NCBI GenBank assembly: GCA_936940865.1
Contig: CAKZJB010000052.1
Location: 1 to 64,000, forward strand
Length of the DNA: 64,000 bases
Source: an uncultured Asticcacaulis sp.
GTDB lineage: Bacteria; Pseudomonadota; Alphaproteobacteria; Caulobacterales; Caulobacteraceae
Reading direction: 5' to 3'
Within the stretch, counting starts at the first letter, position 1, and the number at the start of each line of letters is the position of its first letter. The translations under genes were made by a program, and so were the position numbers. The notes under the pieces were generated by a model. It was given only the letters and a program-made list of their open reading frames with translations. It did no database searches and was not told the origin of the DNA. Below are positions 26,464 to 36,314 of the stretch, piece by piece.

Positions 26464-29400
26464 TTATCCCCGCGGAGCGGCGCTGGCCACGTCGCCAGCG
26501 GGCTTGAATGCCGCCACGGCGGCGTCGGCCTTCTGGCGCTGGGCTTCGCTCAGGTCCTGGCGTAGGGCGGAGGCTTCGCGCGCCGCATCCTTGTCGCCCG
26601 AACGCGCGGCGATGCTCAGCCACTTGTAGGCTTCGGACGGGTCGAGCGGCACGCCTTCGCCGCGCTCATACAACAGGCCCAGATTGTACTGGCTGTCGCT
26701 GACGCCGCGCTCGGCCGCCTTGCGGAACCAGATGGCGGCGGTGACGGGATTCTGCGCGCCGCCGACGCCGTTGTAATACATGGTGCCCAGATTGTGCATC
26801 GCCGTGGCGACGCCCCCCTGAGCCGCGCGCTCGGTCCACAGCCGTGCGGCGGCCGGATCCGGCTTCACGTAATTGCCGTCGCCGCGATAGATGCCGCTCA
26901 GCTTGTTCTGCGCCTCGGCATAGCCCTGCTCGGCCACGTGGCGCAACTGGTCGACCGCGCCAGGCGCGCGTGCGTCCAGGGCCTGCGAGGCCGCCTGGTA
27001 TTCGGCGCGCAGCAGGCCGTCGTCGATGCGTTCCGGCGCGGGCGCGACTGCCGTGGCGGCCAACGGCGCCGTCGTCTTCGGTTCAAGATAGTTCCTGAGC
27101 CCCAGCGCCGTCAGGCCGCCGACGCCGACGATACCCGCCGCCACGGCGGATACCTTGAACGCCTTGAGCAGCGTGCTTTCCTTGGGCGCCTTGGCCGGCT
27201 TGGGCTGGCTGCGCGTACCCGGCTTCAGGCCGAGGCCTGCCAGGGCCCCGCGCGGACGGTCCTCGTATCCGCCTTCCATGCTGGCGCGCACGGCGGCCCT
27301 GGCCGCGGCCAGGGCGTCGCGCGTCGAAACCGAAATGCCCGGCTCTTCGTCCAGGAGGTCCATCTCTTCATCGGCCCGCGGACGGGGGGCCACACCCCCG
27401 TCGGCCAGTTCATCGGCAAGGTCGAGCGTGGCGCGCGCCCGGCCGAAACCGTGGGCGGCGGTCGCTTCGGTACGGGGCGCCGTCTTGCGGGCGACCTCGA
27501 TATCGGCGAACGGATCGCTCTCCTCATCGACGGCGGGGCTCGCCTGACGGCCGGTCGCCGGCACGAGTTCGTATTCCAGATCTTCCGCGGCAAACGGGTC
27601 GAACGCGGGCTCGTCCCCGGCAACAGCGACCTGTGGCTGAACGGCTGGCGCCTCTTCGATCGGGGCTTCCGGGCGGACAACCGGCTCCGCCTCGGGACGG
27701 CCAACGGACGGGGGCGCGCCCGCGTCATCGTCGTCCATGTCGGCGAACGGATCCGGCAGGCTGGCGGCAGACGGCCGCGACGCCTTCGCTGCGCGAAGAT
27801 TGTTTTCGGCCAGCAGGGCTTCCGTCTGGGCCTGGGCCAGCTTCTGGTCGAGACGCGCGCGCGCCTCATCGAGCATCCTGGCCGTACGCTCTTCCGACTG
27901 GCGGATACGGTCCGTCAGTTCACCGCGCACGTGATCGCGATGCGCTTCGATCGCCTGACCGATACCTTCGACAGCCTGGGCCGTGCGGCGCTCGCTTTCC
28001 GCCATGCGTTGCCCCAGGCGTTCGGAAATACGCGCAATCTCGTTGCCGAGGCGCTCCAGTGCCTGGGCATGGCCGCTGTCGGCGCGCTGCTGACGCGCCT
28101 CGACGGCTTCGGCAACGCGGCCGATTTCGGCGCCCAGCCGGTTCATGCCCTCGGTTCCCGCAGCTTCCACCGACGACACGCGGCGGTTCAGCGTTTCGGC
28201 GACGCGCATGACGTCGGCGCCCAGCTTCTCGATGGCGGCGGCCGAACGCTGCTCGGCCTGCTCGACGCGGCGCGCGAACGTCTTCAGCACCTGCTCGGTC
28301 GTCGCATTGGTCCGGTCGTCGAGTGCACGCAGCAGTTCGGCGCGCGAGTCCTCGACCCGGCGCGACAGGTCATTGGCCAGTCGCGACAGCGACTGGACCT
28401 GTTCGGGATCGGTGACGTCACCGCGCTCCTCGGCGCGATTCAGCCGCGCATCCAGCGTGGTGAAAGCCTGCTCCAGAGCGCGGATGGCCCCCGAAGTCTG
28501 GGCTTCGGCCTGCTCAAGGCGCTGCGCCAGACGGGTCACGACCTTGTCGATCGCCACTTGCGCCACGCGCTCGGGATCGCGAACCTCGATCTGCGCCAGA
28601 CGATGCGAAAGGCCGACCATGTCCTCACGGATGTCCTTGACCGTATCGCGGCTGCGCTGCTCGCCTTCGTACAACTGGTTGGCCAGCTTGCCGAGCGCGC
28701 CTTCCACCGTGCGGATCGTGTCGAGCGCGGCGGGGCTCTTGAGTTCGTTTTCGAGGCGGGCGATATGCTCCCGTTCCTCGCGCAGATTGCTTGACAGGCC
28801 TTCCAGGCGTTCAGCCTGGGCGTCGATCAGCCGCTCAGCCTGTTCAAGGCGCTGGGCCAGGGCCTCGCGGCTTTCTTCCTGGTGCGCGCGCAGGCTTTCC
28901 GTCTGCTCGGAAATGCGATCGGCCTGAGCCGCTTCGGACCGCTCCAGGCGGTCGAGGATAGAATCGACGGCCGACGACACGCCGCGCACAGCTGTTGCGG
29001 AACGCGTTTCCGACCCCTCGATGCGGGCGCTCAATGCCTCGAGAACGCGGGCCACGCGGCCGAGTTCGTCGGAGGCCACGTCGTAGCCGCGGTCTTCGTC
29101 ATGACGCGGCCGATCCTCGAAAATCGAACGGCGGCGCAGGTCGGACGAATTGATGCCGCGACCTTCACGCGCCGCCAGCGGACGCGCGCCCGAGGAATAG
29201 GGCGCCGCCGGCCGGCGCGGCTCGTCATCCAGATCGTTGTGGGTTTCGCGGTACGCCGGACGACGGCGGATCGTCTGCGATTCGCGTGCTTCCGACCGCC
29301 CCTCGCTGCGCTCGCGCTCGCGGCTGATCGCCGCGCCGACATCCTCGCCTTCGAGAATCATATGGTTCAACCACTCGCCGAGCGTCATGCCGGACCGGCG

Positions 29401-29472
29401 CGCCAAGTCCTTGGCGACCTCACGCGCCTTGGCGTCGATCCCTTTAACACTCCAAGGTGCACTCGCGCTCAT
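26464..29472 (-). CDS. podJ: PodJ-like polar localization factor with SEL1 repeats
   Basis: This 1002-residue protein starts with SAPWSVKGIDAKAREVAKDL and TLGEWLN, the conserved N-terminal motif of PodJ proteins. A long coiled-coil region (about 130-560), an acidic linker (560-765), one transmembrane helix (about 770-795) and periplasmic SEL1 repeats (about 830-970; NLGTMYYNG, NLGLLYERGEG) follow. In Caulobacter PodJ marks the new flagellar pole and recruits PleC and pilus factors. The Caulobacter protein ends in a peptidoglycan-binding domain after the SEL1 repeats; here the chain stops about 25 residues after them. An ATG at 29484 is a possible alternative start. Confidence 0.8.
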   Translation of the reverse strand: MSASAPWSVKGIDAKAREVAKDLARRSGMTLGEWLNHMILEGEDVGAAISRERERSEGRSEARESQTIRRRPAYRETHNDLDDEPRRPAAPYSSGARPLAAREGRGINSSDLRRRSIFEDRPRHDEDRGYDVASDELGRVARVLEALSARIEGSETRSATAVRGVSSAVDSILDRLERSEAAQADRISEQTESLRAHQEESREALAQRLEQAERLIDAQAERLEGLSSNLREEREHIARLENELKSPAALDTIRTVEGALGKLANQLYEGEQRSRDTVKDIREDMVGLSHRLAQIEVRDPERVAQVAIDKVVTRLAQRLEQAEAQTSGAIRALEQAFTTLDARLNRAEERGDVTDPEQVQSLSRLANDLSRRVEDSRAELLRALDDRTNATTEQVLKTFARRVEQAEQRSAAAIEKLGADVMRVAETLNRRVSSVEAAGTEGMNRLGAEIGRVAEAVEARQQRADSGHAQALERLGNEIARISERLGQRMAESERRTAQAVEGIGQAIEAHRDHVRGELTDRIRQSEERTARMLDEARARLDQKLAQAQTEALLAENNLRAAKASRPSAASLPDPFADMDDDDAGAPPSVGRPEAEPVVRPEAPIEEAPAVQPQVAVAGDEPAFDPFAAEDLEYELVPATGRQASPAVDEESDPFADIEVARKTAPRTEATAAHGFGRARATLDLADELADGGVAPRPRADEEMDLLDEEPGISVSTRDALAAARAAVRASMEGGYEDRPRGALAGLGLKPGTRSQPKPAKAPKESTLLKAFKVSAVAAGIVGVGGLTALGLRNYLEPKTTAPLAATAVAPAPERIDDGLLRAEYQAASQALDARAPGAVDQLRHVAEQGYAEAQNKLSGIYRGDGNYVKPDPAAARLWTERAAQGGVATAMHNLGTMYYNGVGGAQNPVTAAIWFRKAAERGVSDSQYNLGLLYERGEGVPLDPSEAYKWLSIAARSGDKDAAREASALRQDLSEAQRQKADAAVAAFKPAGDVASAAPRG

Positions 29473-29710
29473 GCGATTCCCCATACTTCCGACTCGGAAG
29501 CCTAGACCGCAGAATGTTGGGTGTAAACCTTTTGTTAACCGCTACATCTTGATAGACGTAATTTCTCTGTGGAAATCCCGGAACATGGTTTCGCTTTTCA
29601 GGAGAACGACAATTGCGCCGCATACCCCTGGCTGCGGCGAGGGCAGCATCTGGTGCCGCCCATTCGTTTTTCCGGCGATGCCGCTTGCCGGGGCGCGCCG
29701 CCGCCGGCAT

Positions 29711-29944
29711 ATGGGCACGATGGAAATCGATCTCGTCCCTACAGTGATTCTGCTGTGCCTGGCCAGTGCCCTGGCGACGTTTTGCGGCTATATGGGCCAG
29801 CGCCCGATGAATCCGAACCACGGCCCGCGCATGGTGCCCTGGCGGTTTCTCATGCTGCTGCTGGTGGTGGTGGCCATGATGCTGATCGTCCACGTCCTGA
29901 ACCTGCTCGGCTTCACGACCGGGCAACAGCAACCGCGATATTGA
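29711..29944 (+). CDS. Small conserved two-helix membrane protein
   Basis: This is a protein of about 77 residues with two hydrophobic helices (MEIDLVPTVILLCLASAL region, then FLMLLLVVVAMMLIVHVLNLL) joined by a polar loop with GPRMVPWRF. Similar short proteins occur in Caulobacterales, but no function is known to me. Three in-frame ATGs (29585, 29711, 29720) are possible. The residues before MEIDLVP are Arg-rich and look non-native, so the true start is probably 29711 or 29720. It ends in a bidirectional terminator. Confidence 0.65.
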   Translation: MGTMEIDLVPTVILLCLASALATFCGYMGQRPMNPNHGPRMVPWRFLMLLLVVVAMMLIVHVLNLLGFTTGQQQPRY

Positions 29945-29971
29945 AAAAGCGCCGGAATATCCGGCGCTTTT
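29945..29971. terminator. Bidirectional intrinsic terminator
   Basis: An 11-bp perfect stem (AAAAGCGCCGG, 29945-29955, with 29961-29971) around a 5-base loop has A-run and T-run flanks on both strands. It separates the small membrane gene from the convergent argF and can serve both. Confidence 0.92.
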
Positions 29972-29976
29972 AAAAT

Positions 29977-30900
29977 TTAACCCGCGAAACACCAGGCCAG
30001 GACGGCCTTTTGCGCGTGGATGCGGTTTTCAGCCTCGTCCCAGATCACAGACTGCGGTCCGTCGATGACGCCGTCCGTCACCTCTTCGCCGCGGTGCGCC
30101 GGCAAGCAGTGCAGGAACAGAGCATCCTGGCGCGCCAGCTTCATTAGCGCCTCGTTGACCTGATAAGGCTGGAAGGCCTCCAGGCGTTCGTCGTGGTCGA
30201 GATCGCCCATCGACACCCAGGTATCGGCCATGACGACGTCGGCGCCCATCACCGCTTCCTGCGGATCACTGGTGACGGTGACTTTTGCACGCGCTTCCGA
30301 TGCAAAAACCATGGCGTTCATGGCGGGCTTATAGGCGTCCGGGCAGGCGATGTTCAGCGTGAAGCCGAAGCGCGCAGCGGCATGGATGAAGCTGTTGCAC
30401 ACATTGTTGCCATCGCCGACCCAGGCCAGGGTCTTGCCTTCGATGGCGCCGCGATGCTCCTCGATCGTCTGGATGTCGGCCAGGATCTGGCACGGGTGAC
30501 TCATATTGGTCAGCCCGTTGATCACCGGGATCGTGGCCGCCTTGGCCAGGCGCTCGACGTCCTCATGGCGGTTGGCGCGGATCATGATGGCGTCGACCAT
30601 GCGCGACAGCACCTTGGCCGTGTCCTCGATCGGCTCGCCGCGGCCGAGCTGCATGTCGAGCGCGGTCGAGATGATGGCGTCGCCACCAAGCTGGCGGATG
30701 GCGGCGTCGAACGAAAAGCGCGTCCGCGTCGAGTTCTTTTCGAAGATCATCGCCAGCACGCGGTGCTTCGCCGGCGCGTCGGCGTCCGGCTGGCCCTTGG
30801 GCCAGCCCTGCCGCAGTTTTTTCCGGGCATGCGCGTCATCGACGATGGCGCGCAGATCACCTGCGCTCAGGTCGCAGATGTCGAGAAAATGGCGGGTCAT
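29977..30900 (-). CDS. argF: Ornithine carbamoyltransferase
   Basis: ArgF joins ornithine and carbamoyl phosphate to give citrulline. The 307-residue protein has the carbamoyl-phosphate motif STRTR (57-61), HPCQ (135-138) and the ornithine-side HCLP (264-267). It starts 29 bases after argD, and the pair is a typical alphaproteobacterial argDF operon. A strong bidirectional terminator follows. Confidence 0.97.
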   Translation of the reverse strand: MTRHFLDICDLSAGDLRAIVDDAHARKKLRQGWPKGQPDADAPAKHRVLAMIFEKNSTRTRFSFDAAIRQLGGDAIISTALDMQLGRGEPIEDTAKVLSRMVDAIMIRANRHEDVERLAKAATIPVINGLTNMSHPCQILADIQTIEEHRGAIEGKTLAWVGDGNNVCNSFIHAAARFGFTLNIACPDAYKPAMNAMVFASEARAKVTVTSDPQEAVMGADVVMADTWVSMGDLDHDERLEAFQPYQVNEALMKLARQDALFLHCLPAHRGEEVTDGVIDGPQSVIWDEAENRIHAQKAVLAWCFAG

Positions 30901-30929
30901 GAATGACTCCCTGAATTTTTTGGATGCGC

Positions 30930-32141
30930 TTAGGCGGATTCTTTGGCCTTGGCGGCGGCGCGAAGGGACTCGAAGGCCTTTTCCAGCAGCCCGACGGCTT
31001 CTCTCGCCTCGGCCTCGGTCAGGTTCAGCGGCGGCAGCATACGGACGCAGTTGTCCGAACCGCCGGCGATCAGCAGGCCGGCATCGCGCGCCGCCGCCAT
31101 CACCTCACGATTGTTGGGCTTGACCTTGATGCCGACCAGCAGGCCCTTGCCGCGGATTTCCTCGATCATATCGGGCCACGCATCCTTAAGGCCTTCCAAC
31201 TGCTGGCGCAGGTAGCCCGAGACGCGGTTGACGTTGCCGAGCAATTCCGGCTTCGAGATTTCGCCGAAGGCCGCCAGCCCGACCGCTACGGCCAGCGGAT
31301 TGCCGCCGAAGGTCGAGCCGTGCGTACCGAACACCATGCCCGAAGCCGCCTCGCGCGTCGCCAGGCACGCGCCGATCGGGAAGCCCCCGCCAAGCGCCTT
31401 GGCGACGCACATGATGTCGGGCGTCACGCCGGAATACTCATAGGCCCACAGCTTGCCCGAACGGCCCATGCCGCACTGGATCTCGTCGAAGATGAGCAGC
31501 AGGCCGTTGCGGTCGCAGAGATCGCGCAGATTTTGCAGTTCGGCGTCGGTCAGGGCACGGGCCCCGCCCTCGCCCTGCACCGGCTCGATCATGATGGCCG
31601 CGGCCGTGGGCGCCGCGGCTGCGGCCTGCAGCGCTTCCGGATCGTCGAGGCTGACATTGACAAAGCCCGGCAGGCGCGGACCGAAGCCCGTAATATAGGG
31701 CTCGTAGCCGCCGGCCGTCACGGCCGCCAGGGTCCGCCCGTGGAAGGCGCCCTTGAAGGTGATGATGTCGGCGCGCTGGTCGTTGCCGTTATGGCTGTGA
31801 TACTTGCGCGCCGTCTTGATGGCGCATTCGACCGCCTCGGTACCCGAATTGGTGAAGAAGACCTGATCGGCGAACGAAGCGGCGCACAGTTTCGCCGCCA
31901 GGTCCTTCTGGCCCGGAATGCCGAAGATGTTGGAGACGTGCCAGACCTTTTCGGCCTGCGCCTTCAGGGCTTCGATCAGCACCGGCGCGGCATGGCCTAA
32001 CCCGTTGGTCGCCACGCCCTGCACGAAGTCGAGATAGGCTCGGCCCGATCGATCGTACAAACGCGTACCCTCGCCGCGCTCGACCTCGATGGGTGCGCGA
32101 TTGTAGACGCCGTAGAGATGATCTTCCGAAACCTCGCTCAT
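30930..32141 (-). CDS. argD: Acetylornithine aminotransferase
   Basis: ArgD is a PLP aminotransferase (403 residues) that makes N-acetylornithine from the semialdehyde using glutamate; many homologues also act on succinyl-diaminopimelate. The PLP lysine is Lys248 in [12 protein letters not shown], and [13 protein letters not shown] carries the Asp that contacts the pyridine ring. I use the ATG at 32141, which gives the normal N-terminus; the 20 codons upstream are not conserved-looking. The leader contains two short hairpins (32178-32197 and 32218-32236), so attenuation is possible but unproven. Confidence 0.95.
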   Translation of the reverse strand: MSEVSEDHLYGVYNRAPIEVERGEGTRLYDRSGRAYLDFVQGVATNGLGHAAPVLIEALKAQAEKVWHVSNIFGIPGQKDLAAKLCAASFADQVFFTNSGTEAVECAIKTARKYHSHNGNDQRADIITFKGAFHGRTLAAVTAGGYEPYITGFGPRLPGFVNVSLDDPEALQAAAAAPTAAAIMIEPVQGEGGARALTDAELQNLRDLCDRNGLLLIFDEIQCGMGRSGKLWAYEYSGVTPDIMCVAKALGGGFPIGACLATREAASGMVFGTHGSTFGGNPLAVAVGLAAFGEISKPELLGNVNRVSGYLRQQLEGLKDAWPDMIEEIRGKGLLVGIKVKPNNREVMAAARDAGLLIAGGSDNCVRMLPPLNLTEAEAREAVGLLEKAFESLRAAAKAKESA

Positions 32142-32288
32142 GACAGTATTCCCAAAAAGATAAAGCCCTCCCGTACTCGCTTCCGGAGATGGAAGCGTCA
32201 CGAAAGGGACACAATATCTAAGCTTTCGGGGCTTAGGCGTGCCTTTTGAATAACAATGGCCGCAATGTCAATGGGATTGGAGCGCGCG

Positions 32289-33305
32289 TCAGGGATCGAC
32301 GCGCGTCACCACATAACCCCGGCGTTTAAGCTGCGCCACCAGTCCGTCGGGCCCGATGAAATGATCGACGCCGGCAACCACGAAGGTCGTGCCCTTGCCC
32401 TTCAGCAAAGCTTCGACCTGCGGCATCCACAGGGCGTTCCGTTTCACCAGAAGCAGGTCGTAGAATTTGGCGTCGCGCGCCTTTTGCGCCATCAGTTGTG
32501 AGGTCAGGGTCCGCTCGTCGCCCGCCGCCCACGCCCTTGCCATGCCGTCGACGCTGTCGGCCGGATCGCCCGTACCGAAATGGGCCGCCAAGGCCCGCTT
32601 CAGCGCCTGGGTGCCGTCGGCGCTGCCTTCGCCGAGCGCATGGAGGTAACCGTAATGCGTCCCGTTGTCCTCGAAGCCGCCGGTCCTGTGTTTCAATGCT
32701 TTCGCGCGGTGGAACAGGGTCATGTCGACGCCGCTGTCGACCGAGAAGGCGCCGCCCTGGAGATCGAGTTGACCGATCATGGACGCCATGACCGCCGGAC
32801 GGACGTGTTTCTGCTCTTCCGTCGTCGTGTCGTAGCGGTTCAGGATGGTTTCCAGCTGATGTTTTTCGGCGCCGGTCAATCCGGCCGTCAGGACGGCCCC
32901 TCCCGCCGTGACCTTGCCGGGCCGCGGCTTGAAGTGCGGCAGGGCATCGAGGTCCGGCACTTCGAACCAGGCGGCGTCGGCGCTGTCGAATGCCTGGAAC
33001 AGGCGTTTGTCCATCCAGTCCGTGCCAGGCTTCAGCACATGGATGCTGCCGAAAAGGTAGACGGTCGCCTGGCCGTTCTGCACACGCCACAACAGAGGCG
33101 CCCCCGTAGGTCCAGGCAGGGCGTTCGTACCCCCGGCCACCGTCGCGACGGCTGCGGGGCTTTCTGCGACGGGCGCGTCAAATTTCAGCGCCGTCCAGGT
33201 GACGACGGCAAGACCGCCGGCGAGGAGGCCGATACAGGCGTCGCGCACCCATGGCGGCGTCTGCACCATCTGGCGCCGAATCTGTCGTACGAGCTGGTCT
33301 GCCAT
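32289..33305 (-). CDS. TraB/GumN family protein, second of a tandem pair
   Basis: This is about 338 residues if it starts at the ATG at 33305, which has a GGGGAAA site ahead. It has an N-terminal membrane anchor (ACIGLLAGGLAVVTWTAL) and a TraB/GumN domain with the paired GxxH motifs: GSIH in VYLFGSIHVL and GVDH in VVAGVDHFIGPDG. TraB-family proteins are thought to be metalloproteases of the Tiki/EreA type; the bacterial GumN group is uncharacterised. In the sequence as given this frame is continuous with the upstream paralogue, so a fused 680-residue product is also possible. Confidence 0.8.
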   Translation of the reverse strand: MADQLVRQIRRQMVQTPPWVRDACIGLLAGGLAVVTWTALKFDAPVAESPAAVATVAGGTNALPGPTGAPLLWRVQNGQATVYLFGSIHVLKPGTDWMDKRLFQAFDSADAAWFEVPDLDALPHFKPRPGKVTAGGAVLTAGLTGAEKHQLETILNRYDTTTEEQKHVRPAVMASMIGQLDLQGGAFSVDSGVDMTLFHRAKALKHRTGGFEDNGTHYGYLHALGEGSADGTQALKRALAAHFGTGDPADSVDGMARAWAAGDERTLTSQLMAQKARDAKFYDLLLVKRNALWMPQVEALLKGKGTTFVVAGVDHFIGPDGLVAQLKRRGYVVTRVDP

Positions 33306-33405
33306 TGCTTTCCCCATCGCAACCGTTTTGCGGTGGCGGGACTGCAAGACTCGCGCCAGGGTGGACCGGCTGGATTTGGCACAGGCGCCGCCAGCATGAT
33401 GCCGC

Positions 33406-34331
33406 TCAGGGAACGACGCGTTCGGCCGTGACGCCATGGGCCTGAGCATGGCGATCAGGCTGTCGGGGCCGACCAGGTGTCCGGCGCCCACCGCGATGAA
33501 AACCGTACCCTTGCCCTTGAGAATGTCCTCGACCTGGGGCTCCCAGGCGGCATTGCGCGCAACGATCATGCGCCGATAGCCTGAAGGGTCTTCCTTTTTC
33601 ATCCGGTCGACCAGTTCCCGGGCGAGCGTCGCCTCGTCGCCGTCTTCCCAGGCCTTGAGAAGCGGCGGCAGATCGGTTGCGAGCGTGTCGGCATCCTTCA
33701 GCGACTGGCGCAGGGCCGCCTCGTCTCCGGCTTCGTCGGCGGGCGCCAGAATCTGCATCTGCTGGTCCAGGGTCTCGAAACCGTGCACGGGTTTTCCGGA
33801 CGTCCGCGCGGCCTGGAGCAGGGTCAGGTCAACACCGACCCTGGGACTATAGCCCATGGCGGAAATCTTCTGCGTCATCAGCACCAGACCGGCCGCCCAT
33901 TTCTTGAAACCTTGAAGCCGGTCCGCATTCAACCCGTAGGGCGCGCCAAGCGCGTCGATCTTCCGGATTTCGGCGTCGGTCAGCCCCCTGGTCATGTCGC
34001 CGGCAGGGTTGAGCGCATATTTCTGCATGGCCTGCGCGACCCCGGCGGCGTCATCGAGATCCGGAACCTCGAGCCAAAGATCGCGGGCGCTGTCGAAGCG
34101 CCGGCGCAAATCCGGCGAAAGCCAATCCACGCCGTCTTTCATGACATGGATGGTGCCGAAAAGGTACACGGTGGAGTCGGCATCGTGGATAACCCACAGG
34201 GCCGGGTGTGCCGCTTCGGCACGCGCCTGGTGCGGCCACATTCCGCAGGCCGCCGTCGCCAGGGCCGCGGCCCCCAGCGCCAGGCCCAGGAAGCGATGAA
34301 GGCGCTCGGCCAGCCAGTCCTTTACCATCAT
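33406..34331 (-). CDS. TraB/GumN family protein, first of a tandem pair, apparently frameshifted at its end
   Basis: This protein has a signal anchor or lipobox-like start (LATAACG) and a full TraB/GumN domain with GTIH (VYLFGTIHV) and GAGH (AVGAGHLVGPDS). The ribosome site GAGGGGGG precedes the double ATG at 34331. After AMLR the given frame runs into unlike sequence and fuses to the next gene. One added base near 33438-33442 would instead give AHGVTAERVVP and a TGA at 33406, matching the end of the second paralogue (KRRGYVVTRVDP). The interval is 926 bases, one short of a whole number of codons. A genuine mutation or a base-calling error would both explain it. Confidence 0.7.
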
Positions 34332-34368
34332 GATGATACCCCCCTCGCATCGGTCAGCCCGTAACGTT

Positions 34369-34560
34369 TCAATCGGGCAGGAATATGTCTTCGATCGTGA
34401 GACCGAACGTGGCAGCAATGGCGAAGGCCAGGGGCAGGGATGGATCGTACTTGCCGGTTTCGATGGCGTTGACCGTCTGGCGCGAGACCTTGAGCCGGTC
34501 GGCCAGTTCGGCCTGTGACCAGTTGCGTTCGGCACGCAGCACTTTGAGCTTGTTGTTCAT
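34369..34560 (-). CDS. Small XRE-family HTH transcriptional regulator
   Basis: This 63-residue protein is almost entirely a Cro/CI helix-turn-helix: SQAELADRLKVSRQTVNAIE, then GLTIEDIF. It belongs to the short YozG-like regulators usually paired with a small membrane protein. Its start touches the stop of the upstream membrane gene (shared base at 34560), so the two are cotranscribed. It probably represses the pair through the heptamer array at 35004-35075. Confidence 0.88.
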   Translation of the reverse strand: MNNKLKVLRAERNWSQAELADRLKVSRQTVNAIETGKYDPSLPLAFAIAATFGLTIEDIFLPD

Positions 34561-34982
34561 CAGCGATATTTCAGCCAGGCGCCGATCTGCCCGAACACCA
34601 AACCCAGAACGAACGGCGCCATACCCGAAACACGGCCGATGATAAAGCCGTCGTCCGCCCCGTCCATGCCGCCGATGAACTGATGATAGGCTTGCGGAAA
34701 CATCAGCGGAACCAGCCCGGACACGGCAAACAGGGCAAATCCGATGACAAAGCCGCTTTGCGCCGCAAAGCGCTTCTTGGCGATCATGAATTCGTCCATC
34801 GCCGCCGCCTTGATGCGACGGACATAGAGCAGTCCCGCAATGATGGCGGGAATGGCGACCAGATCCACCCCATAGCCATAGACCGGGAACGGTGGATGGC
34901 GGATCCAAACCATATTGAAACCGCCAAGCAGACCGGCAGCCAGAACCATTATTCCCGCCACACTCCAAAAACGCACGCCCAT
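34560..34982 (-). CDS. Four-helix membrane protein paired with the XRE regulator
   Basis: This 140-residue protein has four hydrophobic segments (about residues 8-26, 40-55, 73-92 and 115-133) and a charged loop VRRIKAAAMDEFMIAKKRF. Membrane partners of this kind commonly sit before YozG-like regulators, but their job is unknown. The ATG at 34982 has GGGAGG 8 bases ahead; the TTG two codons upstream is too close to that site. Confidence 0.72.
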   Translation of the reverse strand: MGVRFWSVAGIMVLAAGLLGGFNMVWIRHPPFPVYGYGVDLVAIPAIIAGLLYVRRIKAAAMDEFMIAKKRFAAQSGFVIGFALFAVSGLVPLMFPQAYHQFIGGMDGADDGFIIGRVSGMAPFVLGLVFGQIGAWLKYR

Positions 34983-35003
34983 TGCCAATACCTCCCGTCA
35001 AAA

Positions 35004-35075
35004 TGACAAGCTACCCTTACATTCACGCACGCAATATGTCAAGCGACCTTGTCAAAAAGACACCTCACCTTGACA
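35004..35075 (-). promoter_or_regulatory. Array of four heptamer half-sites upstream of the membrane/XRE operon
   Basis: TGACAAG (35004-35010) pairs with CTTGTCA (35048-35054), and TGTCAAG (35037-35043) pairs with CTTGACA (35069-35075). The centres are 33, 11 and 21 bases apart, close to whole helical turns. On the minus strand several copies overlap TTGACA, a consensus -35 element. This looks like an autoregulatory operator for the small XRE protein. Confidence 0.6.
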
Positions 35076-35171
35076 CAAACGCGATCTTTACGGGTTTCGC
35101 CTAAAAGGAGGGCGATGGCCCGCCCCTTGCATATCCATCAGTGAAATTTGCAACCTGTCCCAAAGGCGAGC

Positions 35172-36314
35172 ATGCTGACCTGCGATACCGTTCCCGCTTC
35201 ATCCCTGACCGCCCGCGATATCGAGCTGTGGCGCGGCATGCAGACCGTGACGCCGGCCTTCGCCTCCCCGCTGTTGTCGCCGGATTTCGTCCAGGCCGTG
35301 GCCGCCGTCCGGTCGGACGTCCGCGTCGCCGTCTTCAAGAAGAACGGCCGCACGGTCGGCTTCCTGCCCGTGCATGTCCGCCCCGGCCGCTTTGCCCGCC
35401 CGGCCGGCGCGCCGTTTTCCGATTACAGCGCCCTGATCACCTTTCCCGAACCGCAGATCCGCATCGGTGACGCCCTGCGCGCGGCCGGCATCCACCGCTT
35501 TCAGGCGATCGGCCTGATCGATCCCTACGGCGTCTTCAGCGAGTGCCCCGGCGGCGAGAACGACGAAGCCCACGGCATCGACCTCAGCGGCGACACGACG
35601 AACAACGCCAACAAGAAGCTGCTGAAGAACATCCGCCGCATCACGCGCCATCTCGAAGACGCCCACGGCGAGGTGCGCATCGTCGCCGGCGACCGCACGC
35701 GATCGACCTTCGACGCCATGATCGACTGGAAGCGCCGCCAGACCCGCGACACCGGACTGCACGACTTCGTGGGCGCGCCCTGGGTGCAAAACATGCTCGG
35801 CCGGCTGTTCGAGGCCGACACAACCGGCCTGCACGGGTTCATGGTTACGCTGATGGCCGGCGATACGCCCGTGCTGGCGCATTTCGGCGCGCGTCTTGGC
35901 GATCGCGCCCATCCGTGGATTTCAAGCTACGACCCGGCGTTCTCGACCTTCTCGCCGGGCCAGATCTTCCTTAACGGCCTGCACGAGCCGCTGGAAGCCG
36001 CCGGCGTGCGCTATTACGACCTGTCGACCGGCCAGCAGGCCTATAAGGCCATCTTCTCCAATACGTCCTTCGCCGTGCGCCATACCCGCGCCTACAGCAA
36101 CGCCCCCGACGCCCGCCTCAGCGCCGGCATGGCGCGAGTCGGCGCCGATATTCGCCGCGCCCTGGGCCCCAAGGTCGACGGTGCATTCGCCCGCCTGAAC
36201 CGCCGCCTCGACCAGATCGCTACGCTGGAACTCGATACGCTCGGCCGGGCCCGAGGCGTTGCCTACGCCTTTTCGAACGCTTCAAAACGCATGAAGGTTG
36301 CCGACCATGGATAA
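35172..36314 (+). CDS. FemX/GNAT-like (BioF2-type) acyltransferase
   Basis: This 380-residue protein has the two-domain GNAT layout of FemX/CelD-type acyltransferases. The conserved C-terminal part includes FMVTLMAGDTPVLAHFGARL, ISSYDPAFSTFSPGQIFL and RYYDLSTGQQAYKAIFS. Related Caulobacter proteins, notably HfsK, act in holdfast or exopolysaccharide modification; whether this is the HfsK orthologue cannot be told here. There is no signal peptide, so it is cytosolic. The ATG at 35172 is preferred over an upstream TTG. It overlaps the glycosyltransferase gene by eight bases and leads a three-gene operon. Confidence 0.8.
   Translation: MLTCDTVPASSLTARDIELWRGMQTVTPAFASPLLSPDFVQAVAAVRSDVRVAVFKKNGRTVGFLPVHVRPGRFARPAGAPFSDYSALITFPEPQIRIGDALRAAGIHRFQAIGLIDPYGVFSECPGGENDEAHGIDLSGDTTNNANKKLLKNIRRITRHLEDAHGEVRIVAGDRTRSTFDAMIDWKRRQTRDTGLHDFVGAPWVQNMLGRLFEADTTGLHGFMVTLMAGDTPVLAHFGARLGDRAHPWISSYDPAFSTFSPGQIFLNGLHEPLEAAGVRYYDLSTGQQAYKAIFSNTSFAVRHTRAYSNAPDARLSAGMARVGADIRRALGPKVDGAFARLNRRLDQIATLELDTLGRARGVAYAFSNASKRMKVADHG

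Noticed and set aside
26794-28794. 666-codon open frame antisense to podJ
   Set aside because: It arises from the repetitive coiled-coil codons of podJ on the other strand.
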